From Pseudomonadota bacterium (GTDB lineage: Bacteria; Pseudomonadota; Gammaproteobacteria; Burkholderiales; Methylophilaceae), in contig JAKOVB010000067.1 of the NCBI GenBank assembly GCA_029782295.1, positions 270,441-334,440 of the forward strand: a DNA stretch of 64,000 nucleotides, read 5' to 3'. The notes beneath the pieces are model-generated. The model was not told the origin of the DNA. It did not search any database and saw only the letters and a program-made list of their open reading frames with translations. Shown here one piece after another: positions 41,954 through 50,747 of the stretch. Both the position numbers and the translations under genes were made by a program. The stretch's first letter is position 1, and every line of letters starts with the position of its first letter.

Positions 41954-44182
41954 ATGGCCCATTCTAATAAAGATAATATTGCCGTAATCCAAAGTGGGAT
42001 GCCCAAGTCAGGCGCTCATGCCTTAAGGAGTGTCGAGCTCGTTAAGTTCGAATGGGAATCTGCAGTTGATTCGGTTCCCCAACTTATCTGTGTCCTCCGT
42101 AAAAACGGCGAAATCTTGCGGTCCAATCGGACTGTTGAGCATTGGGGATTGGGGACTGTCAGCGGGGTTAGGGGCAAGTCTGTTCATGAAACACTGCATC
42201 CCGGATGTCATGATAAAGAATGCTATCTGAAGCGACTCCTTGGGCTTTCAAGCAAAGTTATTGCGACAGGTGAAGGTGTTGAATACCGCGCCTTCGATGG
42301 GTTGTTAAAGAGGCAGCTTCATATCAGACTTAATCCTCTCCATACAGGTGTCGATCATGGAGACCATTCCTACCTTGTGATTATTGCCAGCGATATTGGC
42401 AATATTAGTTTTACTGGAATGGATGACTCGTTTGCTCGTTGGAACCTGAGTGATGTTGTTGGACATGAAGATTCTTCCGGGCCTGGGCATGAAATTCCCG
42501 ATGTTGATCAACCCCTAACTTCCGATGAGATTGGCTCTGATCTCAAATACATTGAGAAAGTAAAACGTGAGTGGGAGTCTGCGGTTGATTCGCTGCCTCA
42601 GATCATCTGCCTACTTGATACCCAAGGCGAAGTCGTGCGTGCCAATCGTGCTATCGAGCAATGGCGTCTTGGCTCGGTAAAGACTGTCAAAGGCCGTAAG
42701 CTACACGAAATGCTGCATCCTGGATGTGATGACCAAGGGTGCTATTTGCATGGGCTTTCTGCTCTTGTGCATAAAGTCTCTGAAACTGGTCGTGTGGCAG
42801 AGTGCCAGGAGAAAGATAGATTCTTATCCAGACATTTGCATTTTCAGATCAATTCCTTTAATTCAAAAACGACTCCCAACAGCGGGCTGGTAGTGCTTCT
42901 GATCAGAGATGTGACCGACATCAAGCGTGCTGAACTGAAAATCGAGCATCTCAACAATAAATTAGAAAAGAAGATTGAGTCGAGGAATAGCAACCTACAG
43001 AAAATTAACCAAAGACTTCAACGGGAAATTGAGGTCAGGAAGGTTGTGGAAGAAGAGTTAATACGAAGTCGCAAGGAGTACAGCCTTCTTGTCGAAATGA
43101 TGAATGAAGGCATGGTGATTCAGGATGCCACCCGCAAAATCACCTATGCGAATAGAAGAATGCTCAAGATGCTTGGTTACCCCCGTAATCGGGTGATCGG
43201 GCATTATTTCTCCGATTTTATCGATAATGACTATCTTGATGGCTGGGAAGGAGAACGCCTCGAGAGTATCAAGGGCCTGGAGTCCGCCTATGTCATTAAA
43301 ATCAAGGCACGAAATGGCAAGTCGCTGTGGGTTAAGGTCTCACCACAGCCTTTACTTGATGCTGACAAAACCGTCAAAGGCAGTTATGCAGTCATTACTG
43401 ACATCAATGACCATATAGAAACCGAAAAGAAACTTCTCAGAACTGAAAATCAGCTCCGGACACTTTCAAAGCAAGTTTTGAGCGCACAGGAGCTTGAGCG
43501 TAAGCGAATCGCTTCCGAACTGCATGATGGGATCGGCCAGACACTGAGCGCAATCAAGTTTTTTGTGGAAAATCAAATGGGGAGCGTTGCTGACGTATCT
43601 TCGTCGGTCAAGGAGCAACTTTCCAAAGTTGTTCCTAAGCTGCAGGACGCCATTGAGGAAGTGCGCAGGATCTCCATGGATTTGCGTCCATCCTTGCTTG
43701 ATGACATTGGTGTAATCGCTACATTGAATTGGTTTTGCCGTGAGGCCCATCAGGCCTATGGCAATACGGAATTTGTTTTTGAGAAAATTGACATTTTAGA
43801 AGACGATATTCCGATTGCGCTGAAGACTGAAATTTTCCGGATTGTTCAAGAAGCTGTTAATAATGCGAGTAAATACAGCAAAGCCAAGCAGGTCCGTATC
43901 ATTCTCAAGTCTCAAGACAACATGTTGAATCTTGAAATCAGGGATGATGGTAAGGGTTTTGACTACAATAAAATTGCATCTGTGCAGGGGTACAGTGAGT
44001 CTAAAGGGATGGGCCTTGCCAGCATGCGGGAAAGGGTTGAAAACACTGGGGGATGGTTCTCGGTTAACTCGGTGATCGGTTTCGGAACGGCCATTGGATG
44101 TGCTTGGGTTCGAGATAAGAACCATATCCTCATCACCGACCGCCGGACTAATAAGGGTGATCGCAGGGCCAAGCCTCGTTAG
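41954..44182 (+). CDS. Triple-PAS sensor histidine kinase (NarX/HisKA_3 type)
   Basis: A 742-residue cytoplasmic kinase without membrane segments. Two tandem related PAS units occupy about 28-150 and 200-325: VKFEWESAVDSVPQLICVLR and VKREWESAVDSLPQIICLLD; each ends in a matching Cys motif, HPGCHDKECYL and HPGCDDQGCYL, which could bind a metal or heme. A coiled coil and a third PAS (about 375-495) follow. The HisKA_3 motif is ERKRIASELHDGIGQTLSAI, with the phospho-His in LHDGIGQ; the ATPase has IVQEAVNNASKYSKAK, RDDGKGFDYN and GMGLASMRERVE. Partner: the receiver just upstream. Confidence 0.93.
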   Translation: MAHSNKDNIAVIQSGMPKSGAHALRSVELVKFEWESAVDSVPQLICVLRKNGEILRSNRTVEHWGLGTVSGVRGKSVHETLHPGCHDKECYLKRLLGLSSKVIATGEGVEYRAFDGLLKRQLHIRLNPLHTGVDHGDHSYLVIIASDIGNISFTGMDDSFARWNLSDVVGHEDSSGPGHEIPDVDQPLTSDEIGSDLKYIEKVKREWESAVDSLPQIICLLDTQGEVVRANRAIEQWRLGSVKTVKGRKLHEMLHPGCDDQGCYLHGLSALVHKVSETGRVAECQEKDRFLSRHLHFQINSFNSKTTPNSGLVVLLIRDVTDIKRAELKIEHLNNKLEKKIESRNSNLQKINQRLQREIEVRKVVEEELIRSRKEYSLLVEMMNEGMVIQDATRKITYANRRMLKMLGYPRNRVIGHYFSDFIDNDYLDGWEGERLESIKGLESAYVIKIKARNGKSLWVKVSPQPLLDADKTVKGSYAVITDINDHIETEKKLLRTENQLRTLSKQVLSAQELERKRIASELHDGIGQTLSAIKFFVENQMGSVADVSSSVKEQLSKVVPKLQDAIEEVRRISMDLRPSLLDDIGVIATLNWFCREAHQAYGNTEFVFEKIDILEDDIPIALKTEIFRIVQEAVNNASKYSKAKQVRIILKSQDNMLNLEIRDDGKGFDYNKIASVQGYSESKGMGLASMRERVENTGGWFSVNSVIGFGTAIGCAWVRDKNHILITDRRTNKGDRRAKPR

Positions 44183-44268
44183 TTATATTTGAGCCCGAAC
44201 AAATGCCACTTTGGCTGTAAATAGAGCAGCCCAAACCGATGGTCACAAGCCGCTCCTTGGTCTAAACG

Positions 44269-44721
44269 TTAGGCGCTTAAAGCTTCACACTCCTTACGGC
44301 AAGCCTTGCATGCATCCATGCAATTCTTGCATTCTTCATGCTTGTCTGCATGTTTCTTGCATTCATCCTCACATTCCTTGCATGTGATCGCTGCAAGCTT
44401 GGCTAATTCACCCAGGTGTGAAGATTGTTGGCTTGCGAGTTTCTGCAGGGCTGAGCAGATTGCCAAGGTTTGCTGGACACTTTTGGCGCAGGCCGCCATT
44501 TCCTTGTCTCCATCGCCTAACAGTTCCAGGCAATGGGATATGCACAAGTTTCCTTTCTCAATGCAATCGCTGGCCGCAGCAATAAGTTTGGCATAAGGAT
44601 TGGCATTGTGATGGTGATGCGCCTCATGATTCATGTGTTCATGTTCATCAGCTATTGCAGAGCTTGCCAAAGCTGCCATAGTAAAAGCACCGACGCTTTT
44701 CAGTACTTCTCTTCTGTCCAT
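44269..44721 (-). CDS. Csp-like four-helix copper-storage protein with Tat signal
   Basis: A 150-residue protein. It starts MDRREVLKSVGAFTMAALAS, a twin-arginine-like motif (RREVLK) with a hydrophobic stretch and AIADE cleavage site. The mature part has His-rich HEHMNHEAHHHH and then a four-helix bundle with about 13 cysteines spaced on helix faces (CIEKGNLCISHCLELL; CKECEDECKKH; CKNCMDACKACRKEC). This is the Csp1-like pattern, storing many Cu(I) ions in the bundle. Folded export to the periplasm by Tat would fit. It is monocistronic with a palindrome 64 bases upstream. Confidence 0.9.
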   Translation of the reverse strand: MDRREVLKSVGAFTMAALASSAIADEHEHMNHEAHHHHNANPYAKLIAAASDCIEKGNLCISHCLELLGDGDKEMAACAKSVQQTLAICSALQKLASQQSSHLGELAKLAAITCKECEDECKKHADKHEECKNCMDACKACRKECEALSA

Positions 44722-45021
44722 GAGAACTCCTCAGTGGTTATGGTATTCGGAAACAATAACTCACCTATCCCATATTTGGGAAGATTCAAACAAAAATTTG
44801 TTTGAATTTTGCGTATACTGTCGTTATCTTAACCGTCGGATTATTAATCACAATTCCATACAGTTGAGGCTTTCCCTTCAGTAAAGGATAGGTCCTTGTG
44901 GTTAATGACAGCAGTTGCGCAACCAGGTCTGGAAATGCGAACGTTAGTGCTGGCAAATAGAAGGTTTGACGGTGTCACGATTCACTGATTTAAAGCTGAT
45001 GAATTCGGATAAAGTATATAC
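44722..45021. promoter_or_regulatory. Divergent regulatory region with palindrome
   Basis: This 300-base gap holds promoters for the copper-storage gene (minus) and the broken GGDEF gene (plus). At 44785-44806 there is a perfect inverted repeat, TTCAAACAAA and TTTGTTTGAA separated by AA, and at 44767-44780 a shorter TCCCA/TGGGA palindrome. Both are operator-like. GGAG lies just before the copper gene start. No regulator gene adjoins. Confidence 0.5.
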
Positions 45022-46527
45022 ATGCAAAAAGACGGTTATTCAGTTAACGCCGAACAGATAAAACAGTTATTTCTTTCCAGTCATCTGTCTGGTTTTAGCA
45101 GCTTCTTGCTGGGGCTTCTTCTTGTCATTTGCCAGCGAAATCATTTTGATTCTCTCTTGTTGGCCGGCTGGCTCGGGTGCGTTTTTTTTGCCTCGGCAGC
45201 GAGAGCGATTGCCGTTGAGGTTTTTCAACGGAAACCTTTAGAGGGGGAAACAGCCAGTCTACGCAGGTTAAATGTGTTCAGAGCCCTTGTGGTGCTCTCA
45301 GGCGTCATTTGGGGAACTGCTTCGTTTTTGCTATTTCCGGCTAACTTTGTCGAGCACCAAATGGTATTGGTTGTCATCGTCATTGGATTGGTTTCTGGTG
45401 CCATTGTTTCGTTTTCGGCCGACCTTTTTTGTTCGGTGGCCTTTTCCATTCTGGTGCTTGTGCCGCTTGCTACGCGACTTTTGTCTACCGAGCATGAGTT
45501 TTCGTTTCCGATCGGTTTCGGTATTGCCTTTTACATTTTGTTTATGCTTGTGAACGCACGTCGCATTCACTTGAACAGCAATGAAAATATACGCTTGCGT
45601 ATGGAGGCTGTGCAGCGTGAGTTGGAGTTGAGAGAAAGCGAACAGCAGCTTCGAATGGTTCTGGAGGGGGCCGAACTTGGGTTCTGGGACTGGGATATGG
45701 TTGCGGGTACCATAAAAAGGAATGAGCGCTGGGCAAACATGCTGGGGTATACCAACCAGGAGATACAGCAAGCGACCAAAAACTGGGAGGAGTTTATCCA
45801 TCCCGATGACAGAGAGAAAGCTCGGCAATCAATTAAAGATGTCGTTGAAGGAAGGTTGCCGTCGCACAAGATTGAATATCGAATGTTGCACAAGGATGGC
45901 AGCATCGTATGGATACGGGATCAAGCCAAGGTGGTCGGGCGCGATACGGACGGGAATCCAGTACGTATGAGTGGTACCCATAACGATATTACCGAGCGTA
46001 AGCAGCTTGAACTTGAACTTAAGCGACAAGCGCATATTGACTACCTCACGGATGTAAGCAATCGTGGTTACTTTATGGAGCAAGCGGAGTTTGAACTGAA
46101 CCGGGCTGTCCGATACCAAAAGAATCTTTCGTTGGTCATGTTGGACATTGACCACTTCAAGCAGATCAACGACACCTACGGCCATAAAGCCGGTGATCTT
46201 GTCCTAAAGAAACTTGCTGATGTCTGCAGGGAAACCTTGAGAGAAGTTGATATTGTCGGTCGGCTTGGAGGATAGGAGTTTGCGATCCTCATGCCTGAAA
46301 CTCATCTGGAAGAAGCTGTTGCCGCTTCGGAACGGTTGCGCGAGATAGTGGCCGGTACGAAAATTCCAATAGAGGGAGGGCTGCCGATACGGTTTCATGT
46401 ATCCATAGGGGTTACTTCGTTGCAGACCAATGAAGACAACCTTGATGTCCTGCTTCACCAGGCAGATGTCGCACTTTATGAGGCGAAGCGGTCAGGCAGG
46501 AATAAGGTCTGCGTTAGGGCTCAATGA
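45022..46527 (+). pseudogene. Membrane PAS-GGDEF protein interrupted by an amber codon in the GGDEF motif
   Basis: A continuous 502-codon frame except for TAG at codon 418 (46273-46275). Before it: five or six membrane helices (about 15-185), a PAS domain (about 205-330, GFWDWDMVAGTIKRNERW to DITERKQLE) and the first half of a GGDEF domain (HIDYLTDVSNRGYFMEQAEF; LDIDHFKQINDTYGHKAGDL). The active site then reads VGRLGG, stop, EFAILMPE; after it the domain completes in frame to VALYEAKRSGRNKV. The inactive-site codon was probably GAG (GGEEF), one base from TAG. The first product (417 residues) would lack the active site. Pseudogene, sequencing error or suppressed stop cannot be separated here. 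Confidence 0.9.
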
Positions 46528-46586
46528 GGTTGGGCTAAATGCCTGAAAACGTGGCGGCCTGATCCAAGCCCTGCGGCCAAAGGGCA

Positions 46587-46871
46587 TTATTTCTGTATGT
46601 TGACCGCTTCTTTTAAATCCTTACCTGTCTTGAAATGAGGCACGGCCTTTGCAGGTACTTGCACCTTTTCACCAGTCTTCGGATTCCGTGCAGTTCGTGG
46701 TGGGCGGATATTAATCTGGAAGCTGCCAAATCCCCTGATTTCAACACGGCCCCCGTTGGCCAGTTGATTGCTAATTGCGTCAAGGATGGCCGAAACCGAT
46801 AACTCGGCATCTTTGATATGTAGGTAGGGCAGGCGTTTTGCCAGGATGTTGATCAGTTCGGAGCGGGTCAT
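46587..46871 (-). CDS. ihfB: Integration host factor beta subunit-like protein
   Basis: A 94-residue DNA-bending protein of the HU/IHF family. [20 protein letters not shown] at the start and [20 protein letters not shown] then [20 protein letters not shown] are the beta-arm and conserved region of IHF-beta; the first residues match IhfB better than IhfA or HU. It bends DNA at specific sites in transcription, recombination and replication. The usual neighbour rpsA is absent, so this may be an extra copy. Confidence 0.9.
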   Translation of the reverse strand: MTRSELINILAKRLPYLHIKDAELSVSAILDAISNQLANGGRVEIRGFGSFQINIRPPRTARNPKTGEKVQVPAKAVPHFKTGKDLKEAVNIQK

Positions 46872-47371
46872 CGGCTAATTTTGACACATTCGCTGGATGG
46901 AATCATTCAGACGTCCTCAGTCTAAATATAAATCAGGTCGTTGTCTGTACTTATATCCTAATTTCAAAGTTCCTCTTCAATGATGCTGATGGTTTAGTCC
47001 AACAGCATTCTTATGCTTTTTATTCACATTCAGGTTTTTTGACCAAGACTAAATTCTGAAAAGTTGCGTATGTGATATAACATACGTAACTCATTGTTAT
47101 ATATGGAAAAACCATTGACGGCCAGTTGGAATTGTTTTATTGTTCGCATGCTCCAAAAGAATAGTCACGGATTAAAGACGGAAGGCAATTTGGGATAAGG
47201 GAGCTTCTTGAAATCAACACGATCAATGTTAGTACCAGTGCTAATTTTAAGGCAGGCATTCATTCTTTCGTCTGTCAAAACCAGGAACACGGCCTGACCA
47301 CACCTCGGGCCGGTAGCCGAGAAGCCGACCTGATTACCCCTCAAGCCGGCTTCGCATCAGGAATCGGAGTA
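46872..47371. other. Intergenic region before the hydrolase cassette, with a palindrome
   Basis: This 500-base stretch contains the ihfB promoter side and then AT-rich sequence. At 47063-47090 there is an imperfect inverted repeat, GTTGCGTATGT and ACATACGTAAC around GATATA, one mismatch, which could be an operator. From about 47280 the sequence becomes GC-richer like the cassette that starts at 47372. No gene is supported. Confidence 0.5.
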
Positions 47372-48532
47372 ATGAAAATTCATGCTGTCAGCGATCTGCA
47401 CCTGGAGATGTCCAATCTCAGGCCGCACCCTGCATCCGATACCGTGGATGTGATCGTACTTGCCGGTGATATTTGGAAGAAGGACCACGGCATCGCCTGG
47501 GCGCGTGCGAACTGGCCGGACAAGCGCATTGTGTATGTCGCCGGAAACCATGAGTTCTACGGCAGCAACCGCAAGGACGTGCTGGCCATGATGCGTATTG
47601 CAGCCAGGCAATACGGTGTCGACTTCCTGGAGAACGACGAGCTCATCATCGATGGTGAACATGAGAGCGTTCGATTCCTCGGAGCAACCCTCTGGACCTC
47701 ATTCGAACTCTTTGGGCTCGAACAGAAAAGGAACGCCATGTTCGACGGCCAGCGAGCACTGAATGACTTCAGGGTGATCTTTGAGGGCGAATGGCACTTC
47801 TCGGCTCAGGACAGCATCAATCTGCATCAGGAGTCCGTCAAATGGCTGGAGATGAAGCTGAAGCGTGAGCCCTTCGACGGCGCAACGGTAGTGGTGACGC
47901 ACCATGCACCAAGCTGGGAATCTGTCGTCCCGAAGTATCGCCATGACCTGGTGTCCGCCTGCTTTGCCAGCCGGCTGGATCACCTGCTGGGCTTTAGTGA
48001 GCTGTGGCTGCACGGGCATACGCATTCAAGCCTGGATTACATGGTGGGCGACACCCGGGTGGTGTGCAACCCACGTGGGTACAGCCGGTATGACCGTGAC
48101 GTCGAGAACACGGGCTTTGATCCCGCATTGGTCCTGGACGTGAAGCCGGGATCGGTTGAAAGGAACGGGGGCGTGGTGTCGGCAGTGCTGGACCGCGAGC
48201 AGATCGACCAGGCCAAGCGCCTGATCACCGAAGAGTTGGATTACCGTTTGAAAGAGATCCGCATCCAGGAAATCGATGGCGTCACGCAGCTGATTGCGGT
48301 GATCCATGACGATGCTATTGCCTGGGGTGCGACTGGCATGCGCCGGATGCAGGCAGATCTCGAGAAGGTGCTCGGCGGGAAGGCGACGTTCCGGATTATG
48401 CGGAATCTCGATTTCGTCTGCGAGCAGTCGCGTCGCGGTCATGCCGGAAAGCTGACCACGATCCTGGACGTTTTTGACGAAGAAGACAAGGCATTGAAGG
48501 GAGCCTGGGATGGCTGGCAGAAAACCGAGTAA
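47372..48532 (+). CDS. Calcineurin-like metallophosphoesterase with extra C-terminal domain
   Basis: A 386-residue protein. Metal-binding motifs of the calcineurin-like superfamily are intact: KIHAVSDLHLEMS (DxH), VIVLAGDIWKKD (GDxx), VAGNHEFYG (GNHE), VVTHHAPSW (His) and LWLHGHTHSSLDY (GHxH). Residues about 1-260 are the catalytic domain; the remaining 125 residues (from DREQIDQAKRLITEEL) form an unrecognised alpha/beta domain with VIHDDAIAWGATGMRRMQ. Substrate unknown; the family cleaves phosphoester bonds in nucleic acids, nucleotides or proteins. It is the first gene of the accessory cassette. Confidence 0.88.
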   Translation: MKIHAVSDLHLEMSNLRPHPASDTVDVIVLAGDIWKKDHGIAWARANWPDKRIVYVAGNHEFYGSNRKDVLAMMRIAARQYGVDFLENDELIIDGEHESVRFLGATLWTSFELFGLEQKRNAMFDGQRALNDFRVIFEGEWHFSAQDSINLHQESVKWLEMKLKREPFDGATVVVTHHAPSWESVVPKYRHDLVSACFASRLDHLLGFSELWLHGHTHSSLDYMVGDTRVVCNPRGYSRYDRDVENTGFDPALVLDVKPGSVERNGGVVSAVLDREQIDQAKRLITEELDYRLKEIRIQEIDGVTQLIAVIHDDAIAWGATGMRRMQADLEKVLGGKATFRIMRNLDFVCEQSRRGHAGKLTTILDVFDEEDKALKGAWDGWQKTE

Positions 48533-48566
48533 GTACGACAGGCTGAGCCAGGGCGGTCGGAAGTGA
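48510..48566 (+). pseudogene. Truncated 5' copy of the zinc-ribbon protein gene
   Basis: An 18-codon frame with AAGGGAG just upstream begins ATG at 48510 and reads MAGRKPSKYDRLSQGGRK, then stops. Its KPSKYDRLSQ stretch is shared with the start of the gene at 48760 (KKPSKYDRLSQDFPRL). A 25-base direct repeat (48528-48552 and 48772-48796) explains this: the original 5' end was separated from its gene by about 240 bases of inserted DNA. It overlaps the metallophosphoesterase stop region. Confidence 0.6.
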
Positions 48567-48763
48567 AAGTGATCACGCGTGCCAGACGCCGTGCAGGGCG
48601 CTATTTCATTCGTGAATTGCGAGCATCTCTGCACGGCAGGTGGAAAAAATATTGGAGACTTCTCGACACAAATCTGGATGAAGACTTCAGAAAAGCTGAG
48701 GCAATCCGCAAAAGTCTGCTCCGACTTGATGTGAAAAATTTTCTTGGGAATAAATTCAAATGA
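48563..48763 (+). CDS. Small basic protein inserted between repeats (66 aa)
   Basis: A 66-residue frame starting at GTG 48563 (GTG 48569 also possible). It is very basic and helical: ARRRAGRYFIRELRASLHGR, then KKYWRLLDTNLDEDFRKAEA. The stop overlaps the next gene's ATG by 4 bases (ATGA), showing coupling. It lies exactly between the two copies of a 25-base direct repeat, so it arrived by an insertion or duplication. I do not recognise the family; a DNA- or RNA-binding role would fit the charge but is a guess. Confidence 0.55.
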   Translation: MKVITRARRRAGRYFIRELRASLHGRWKKYWRLLDTNLDEDFRKAEAIRKSLLRLDVKNFLGNKFK

Positions 48764-49254
48764 AAAAACCAAGTAAGTACGACAGGCTGAGCCAGGATTT
48801 TCCGCGACTATACCGCCTCGAGGGGCGCGAAACCTGCTTCACCGACTGGGGCGTCGAGTGTGGCGCAGGCTGGTTTGACCTGATCTACAAGCTGTCAGCA
48901 GACATCGAGGCTGCGGCCCGAGAAGCGGGTCTGGACCCGAATTCCGATGCCTGGCCGCGGGTCGCCCAGGTCAAGGAAAAGTTCGGGACGCTGCGCTTCT
49001 ATCTTGATGTTGCAGCTCCTTGGGATCCGAGTGAATTCGCGGTTGAAGGCAACCCTGATGCCGGGATGTTTGCCCTCCGGCCGGTTGCCAAGGCTCCCAG
49101 GATCCGGGAGCTAATCAGGGAGGCGGAAGCCAGGAGTGCCGATATCTGCGAAGGCTGCGGAGCGCCAGGGAAACTCCGCAAAAATTACTGGATCCACACT
49201 TACTGCGACTTGTGCGAGGCCAGATACAAACGAGGACAGAAGACAGGGATTTAA
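48760..49254 (+). CDS. Protein of unknown function with C-terminal zinc ribbon (164 aa)
   Basis: A 164-residue protein. The first half has RLEGRETCFTDWGVECGAGW and FDLIYKLSADIEAAAREAG; the middle VKEKFGTLRFYLDV is a pattern seen in phage and accessory proteins of unknown function. The C-terminus has CEGCGAPG and YCDLCEARY, two CxxC pairs forming a likely zinc ribbon. It sits between the inserted small gene and the HAD gene, whose start follows one base after its stop. No activity can be assigned. Confidence 0.7.
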   Translation: MKKPSKYDRLSQDFPRLYRLEGRETCFTDWGVECGAGWFDLIYKLSADIEAAAREAGLDPNSDAWPRVAQVKEKFGTLRFYLDVAAPWDPSEFAVEGNPDAGMFALRPVAKAPRIRELIREAEARSADICEGCGAPGKLRKNYWIHTYCDLCEARYKRGQKTGI

Positions 49255-49255
49255 G

Positions 49256-49771
49256 ATGAGCAAGATCATTTTCCTCGATTTCGACGGCGTCCTGCATCCA
49301 GACGCAGTCTACCGGCCACGCAACAAGCCGCTGGAGCTGCGCGCGCCAGGGGCGCTGTTCATGCACGCCCATATCCTGGAGCAACATCTGGATGCAGCAG
49401 GGGATGTCGACATCATTCTCTCGACTTCCTGGGTCAGGATGCTGGGGTTCGAGCGCACTCTGAAAAAGATGCCTGAAGGCCTACGCAAGCGCGTGACTGG
49501 CGCAACCTGGCACAAGGGCATGCGTAATGGCGATCGTGGCATGTACTCGAGCGGCGGCGATCCGTTCAGCTTCTGGACACGGTTTCAGCAGATCGATGCC
49601 TATGTCCGTCGGCATGATGTCCAGGACTGGATCGCTATCGATGACCTTCATTCTGGGGAAGAAGCGTGGCCTGAGCAACATCGGCATCGCCTGGTGCTGA
49701 CGGATCCTAATGAGGGTCTGGGATCGCTTCAGGCACAGGCTGGGTTGATTGAGAAATTGAAAGGGATTTGA
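49256..49771 (+). CDS. HAD-family phosphatase (type associated with RNA-repair proteins)
   Basis: A 171-residue protein from ATG 49256 (the frame extends upstream inside the previous gene). HAD motif I is KIIFLDFDGVLHPD (nucleophile Asp and general-acid Asp), motif II ILSTSWVRM (Ser/Thr), and motif IV-like acids in WIAIDDLHSGEE. The VLHPD and STSW form matches the HAD domain found in Swiss-Army-Knife RNA repair proteins, to my recollection. It would remove phosphate from a small substrate or a nucleic-acid end. Co-transcribed with the dual-specificity phosphatase that begins 2 bases after its stop. Confidence 0.8.
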   Translation: MSKIIFLDFDGVLHPDAVYRPRNKPLELRAPGALFMHAHILEQHLDAAGDVDIILSTSWVRMLGFERTLKKMPEGLRKRVTGATWHKGMRNGDRGMYSSGGDPFSFWTRFQQIDAYVRRHDVQDWIAIDDLHSGEEAWPEQHRHRLVLTDPNEGLGSLQAQAGLIEKLKGI

Positions 49772-49773
49772 TC

Positions 49774-50196
49774 ATGGTTTCAAAAGTAATTTTTGTCGGC
49801 CGCGCCACAGCCGAAACCATTCCTGGCTGGCAGGACTGGGCCATGATCTCGATCACTGAGCCGGACCCGGTAACGGGGAATGCGGAAGCCAAGGTGCTGC
49901 CTGGCTGGCGCTCCCTCTTTAGGACTGCGTTCCATGACATTACCCCGGATCATCCGAAGGATGCTTTCCTGACGCTGATGGATGAGCAGCATGCCAGAGA
50001 GATCGTCGCATTCGTGCGCCAGATCGCGACCGATGTAGAAGGCATCATGATTCATTGCAAAGCTGGCATCAGCCGATCGGCAGCGGTCGCGAAGTGGATC
50101 GCCATGGAGTACGGTCTGCCGTTCAACCATGACTATGAGAAATTCAACCGGCATGTTTATGACTTGCTGGTTGAGGCTGGAAAGGAAACTGAATGA
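49774..50196 (+). CDS. Dual-specificity/tyrosine phosphatase-like protein, copy 1
   Basis: A 140-residue protein from ATG 49774. The P-loop reads MIHCKAGISRSAAVAKWIA (HCx5RS), with FHDITPDHP upstream as a candidate general-acid loop. The family acts on phosphotyrosine/threonine or on RNA 5' triphosphates. It is closely related to the gene at 51330 (same VLF/VIFVG start, PGWQDWA versus MPWPDWA, HCxAGxSRSAAVAKWIA). It overlaps the exonuclease gene that follows by 4 bases. Confidence 0.85.
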   Translation: MVSKVIFVGRATAETIPGWQDWAMISITEPDPVTGNAEAKVLPGWRSLFRTAFHDITPDHPKDAFLTLMDEQHAREIVAFVRQIATDVEGIMIHCKAGISRSAAVAKWIAMEYGLPFNHDYEKFNRHVYDLLVEAGKETE

Positions 50197-50747
50197 GGAT
50201 TTTCCTCGACACCGAATTCACCGACCTGGTCGGAATCATTCATGAAACCAAGCTGATCTCTGCCGGCCTGGTGGCCGATGATGGCCAGGAGTGCTACGTC
50301 GAATTGCTCGATCAGTATGATCGCGACGAGTGCAGCGATTTCGTGCACGAGGCAGTTCTGCCGCATCTGCGGCCGGAGAAGCACGGCCTCCGTGCGCCTG
50401 AAGCTGCCGCCAGGATCAAAGCCTGGATCGAGGCATTTGGTGAGCCGGTCGAGATCGTGACCGATTCGCCAGGCTACGACTTCGGCCTGGTGGCGAATCT
50501 CCTGCGTGATCACGACTGCTGGCCAGCGAACTTGCCGCCAGCAATGCCGAAACGTGTGGATCCGACCAACGTCGATCCTGGCATTGAGCGTTATTTTCAA
50601 TACCAGCCGATGGCGATTCGGCATCATGCCGGCTGGGATGCCCGTGCACTGGCTTATGCGGTCGAGGAGCTGGAAGAGAATGAAGCCATGCGTAAACGCT
50701 TCAGCGAAATGCTTGACAAGTGCAAGGCTGAAAAAGAGTCTGAATAA
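50193..50747 (+). CDS. DEDD-type 3'-5' exonuclease-like protein, copy 1
   Basis: A 184-residue protein. It starts MRIFLDTEFTDL with the first Asp-x-Glu; the second Asp is in VTDSPGYDFGLV; the last motif is RHHAGWDARALAYAVEELEE (His and Asp of DEDDh). It resembles the short 3'-5' exoribonuclease family of Rv2179c. It probably degrades RNA or DNA ends. Its start overlaps the phosphatase stop and its stop overlaps the next exonuclease start, indicating tight coupling. Confidence 0.85.
   Translation: MRIFLDTEFTDLVGIIHETKLISAGLVADDGQECYVELLDQYDRDECSDFVHEAVLPHLRPEKHGLRAPEAAARIKAWIEAFGEPVEIVTDSPGYDFGLVANLLRDHDCWPANLPPAMPKRVDPTNVDPGIERYFQYQPMAIRHHAGWDARALAYAVEELEENEAMRKRFSEMLDKCKAEKESE

Noticed and set aside
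46273..46275. Amber codon read as pyrrolysine or other recoding
   Set aside because: No sign of pyrrolysine genes in the window and GGDEF enzymes do not use it; a simple nonsense change from GAG is more likely.
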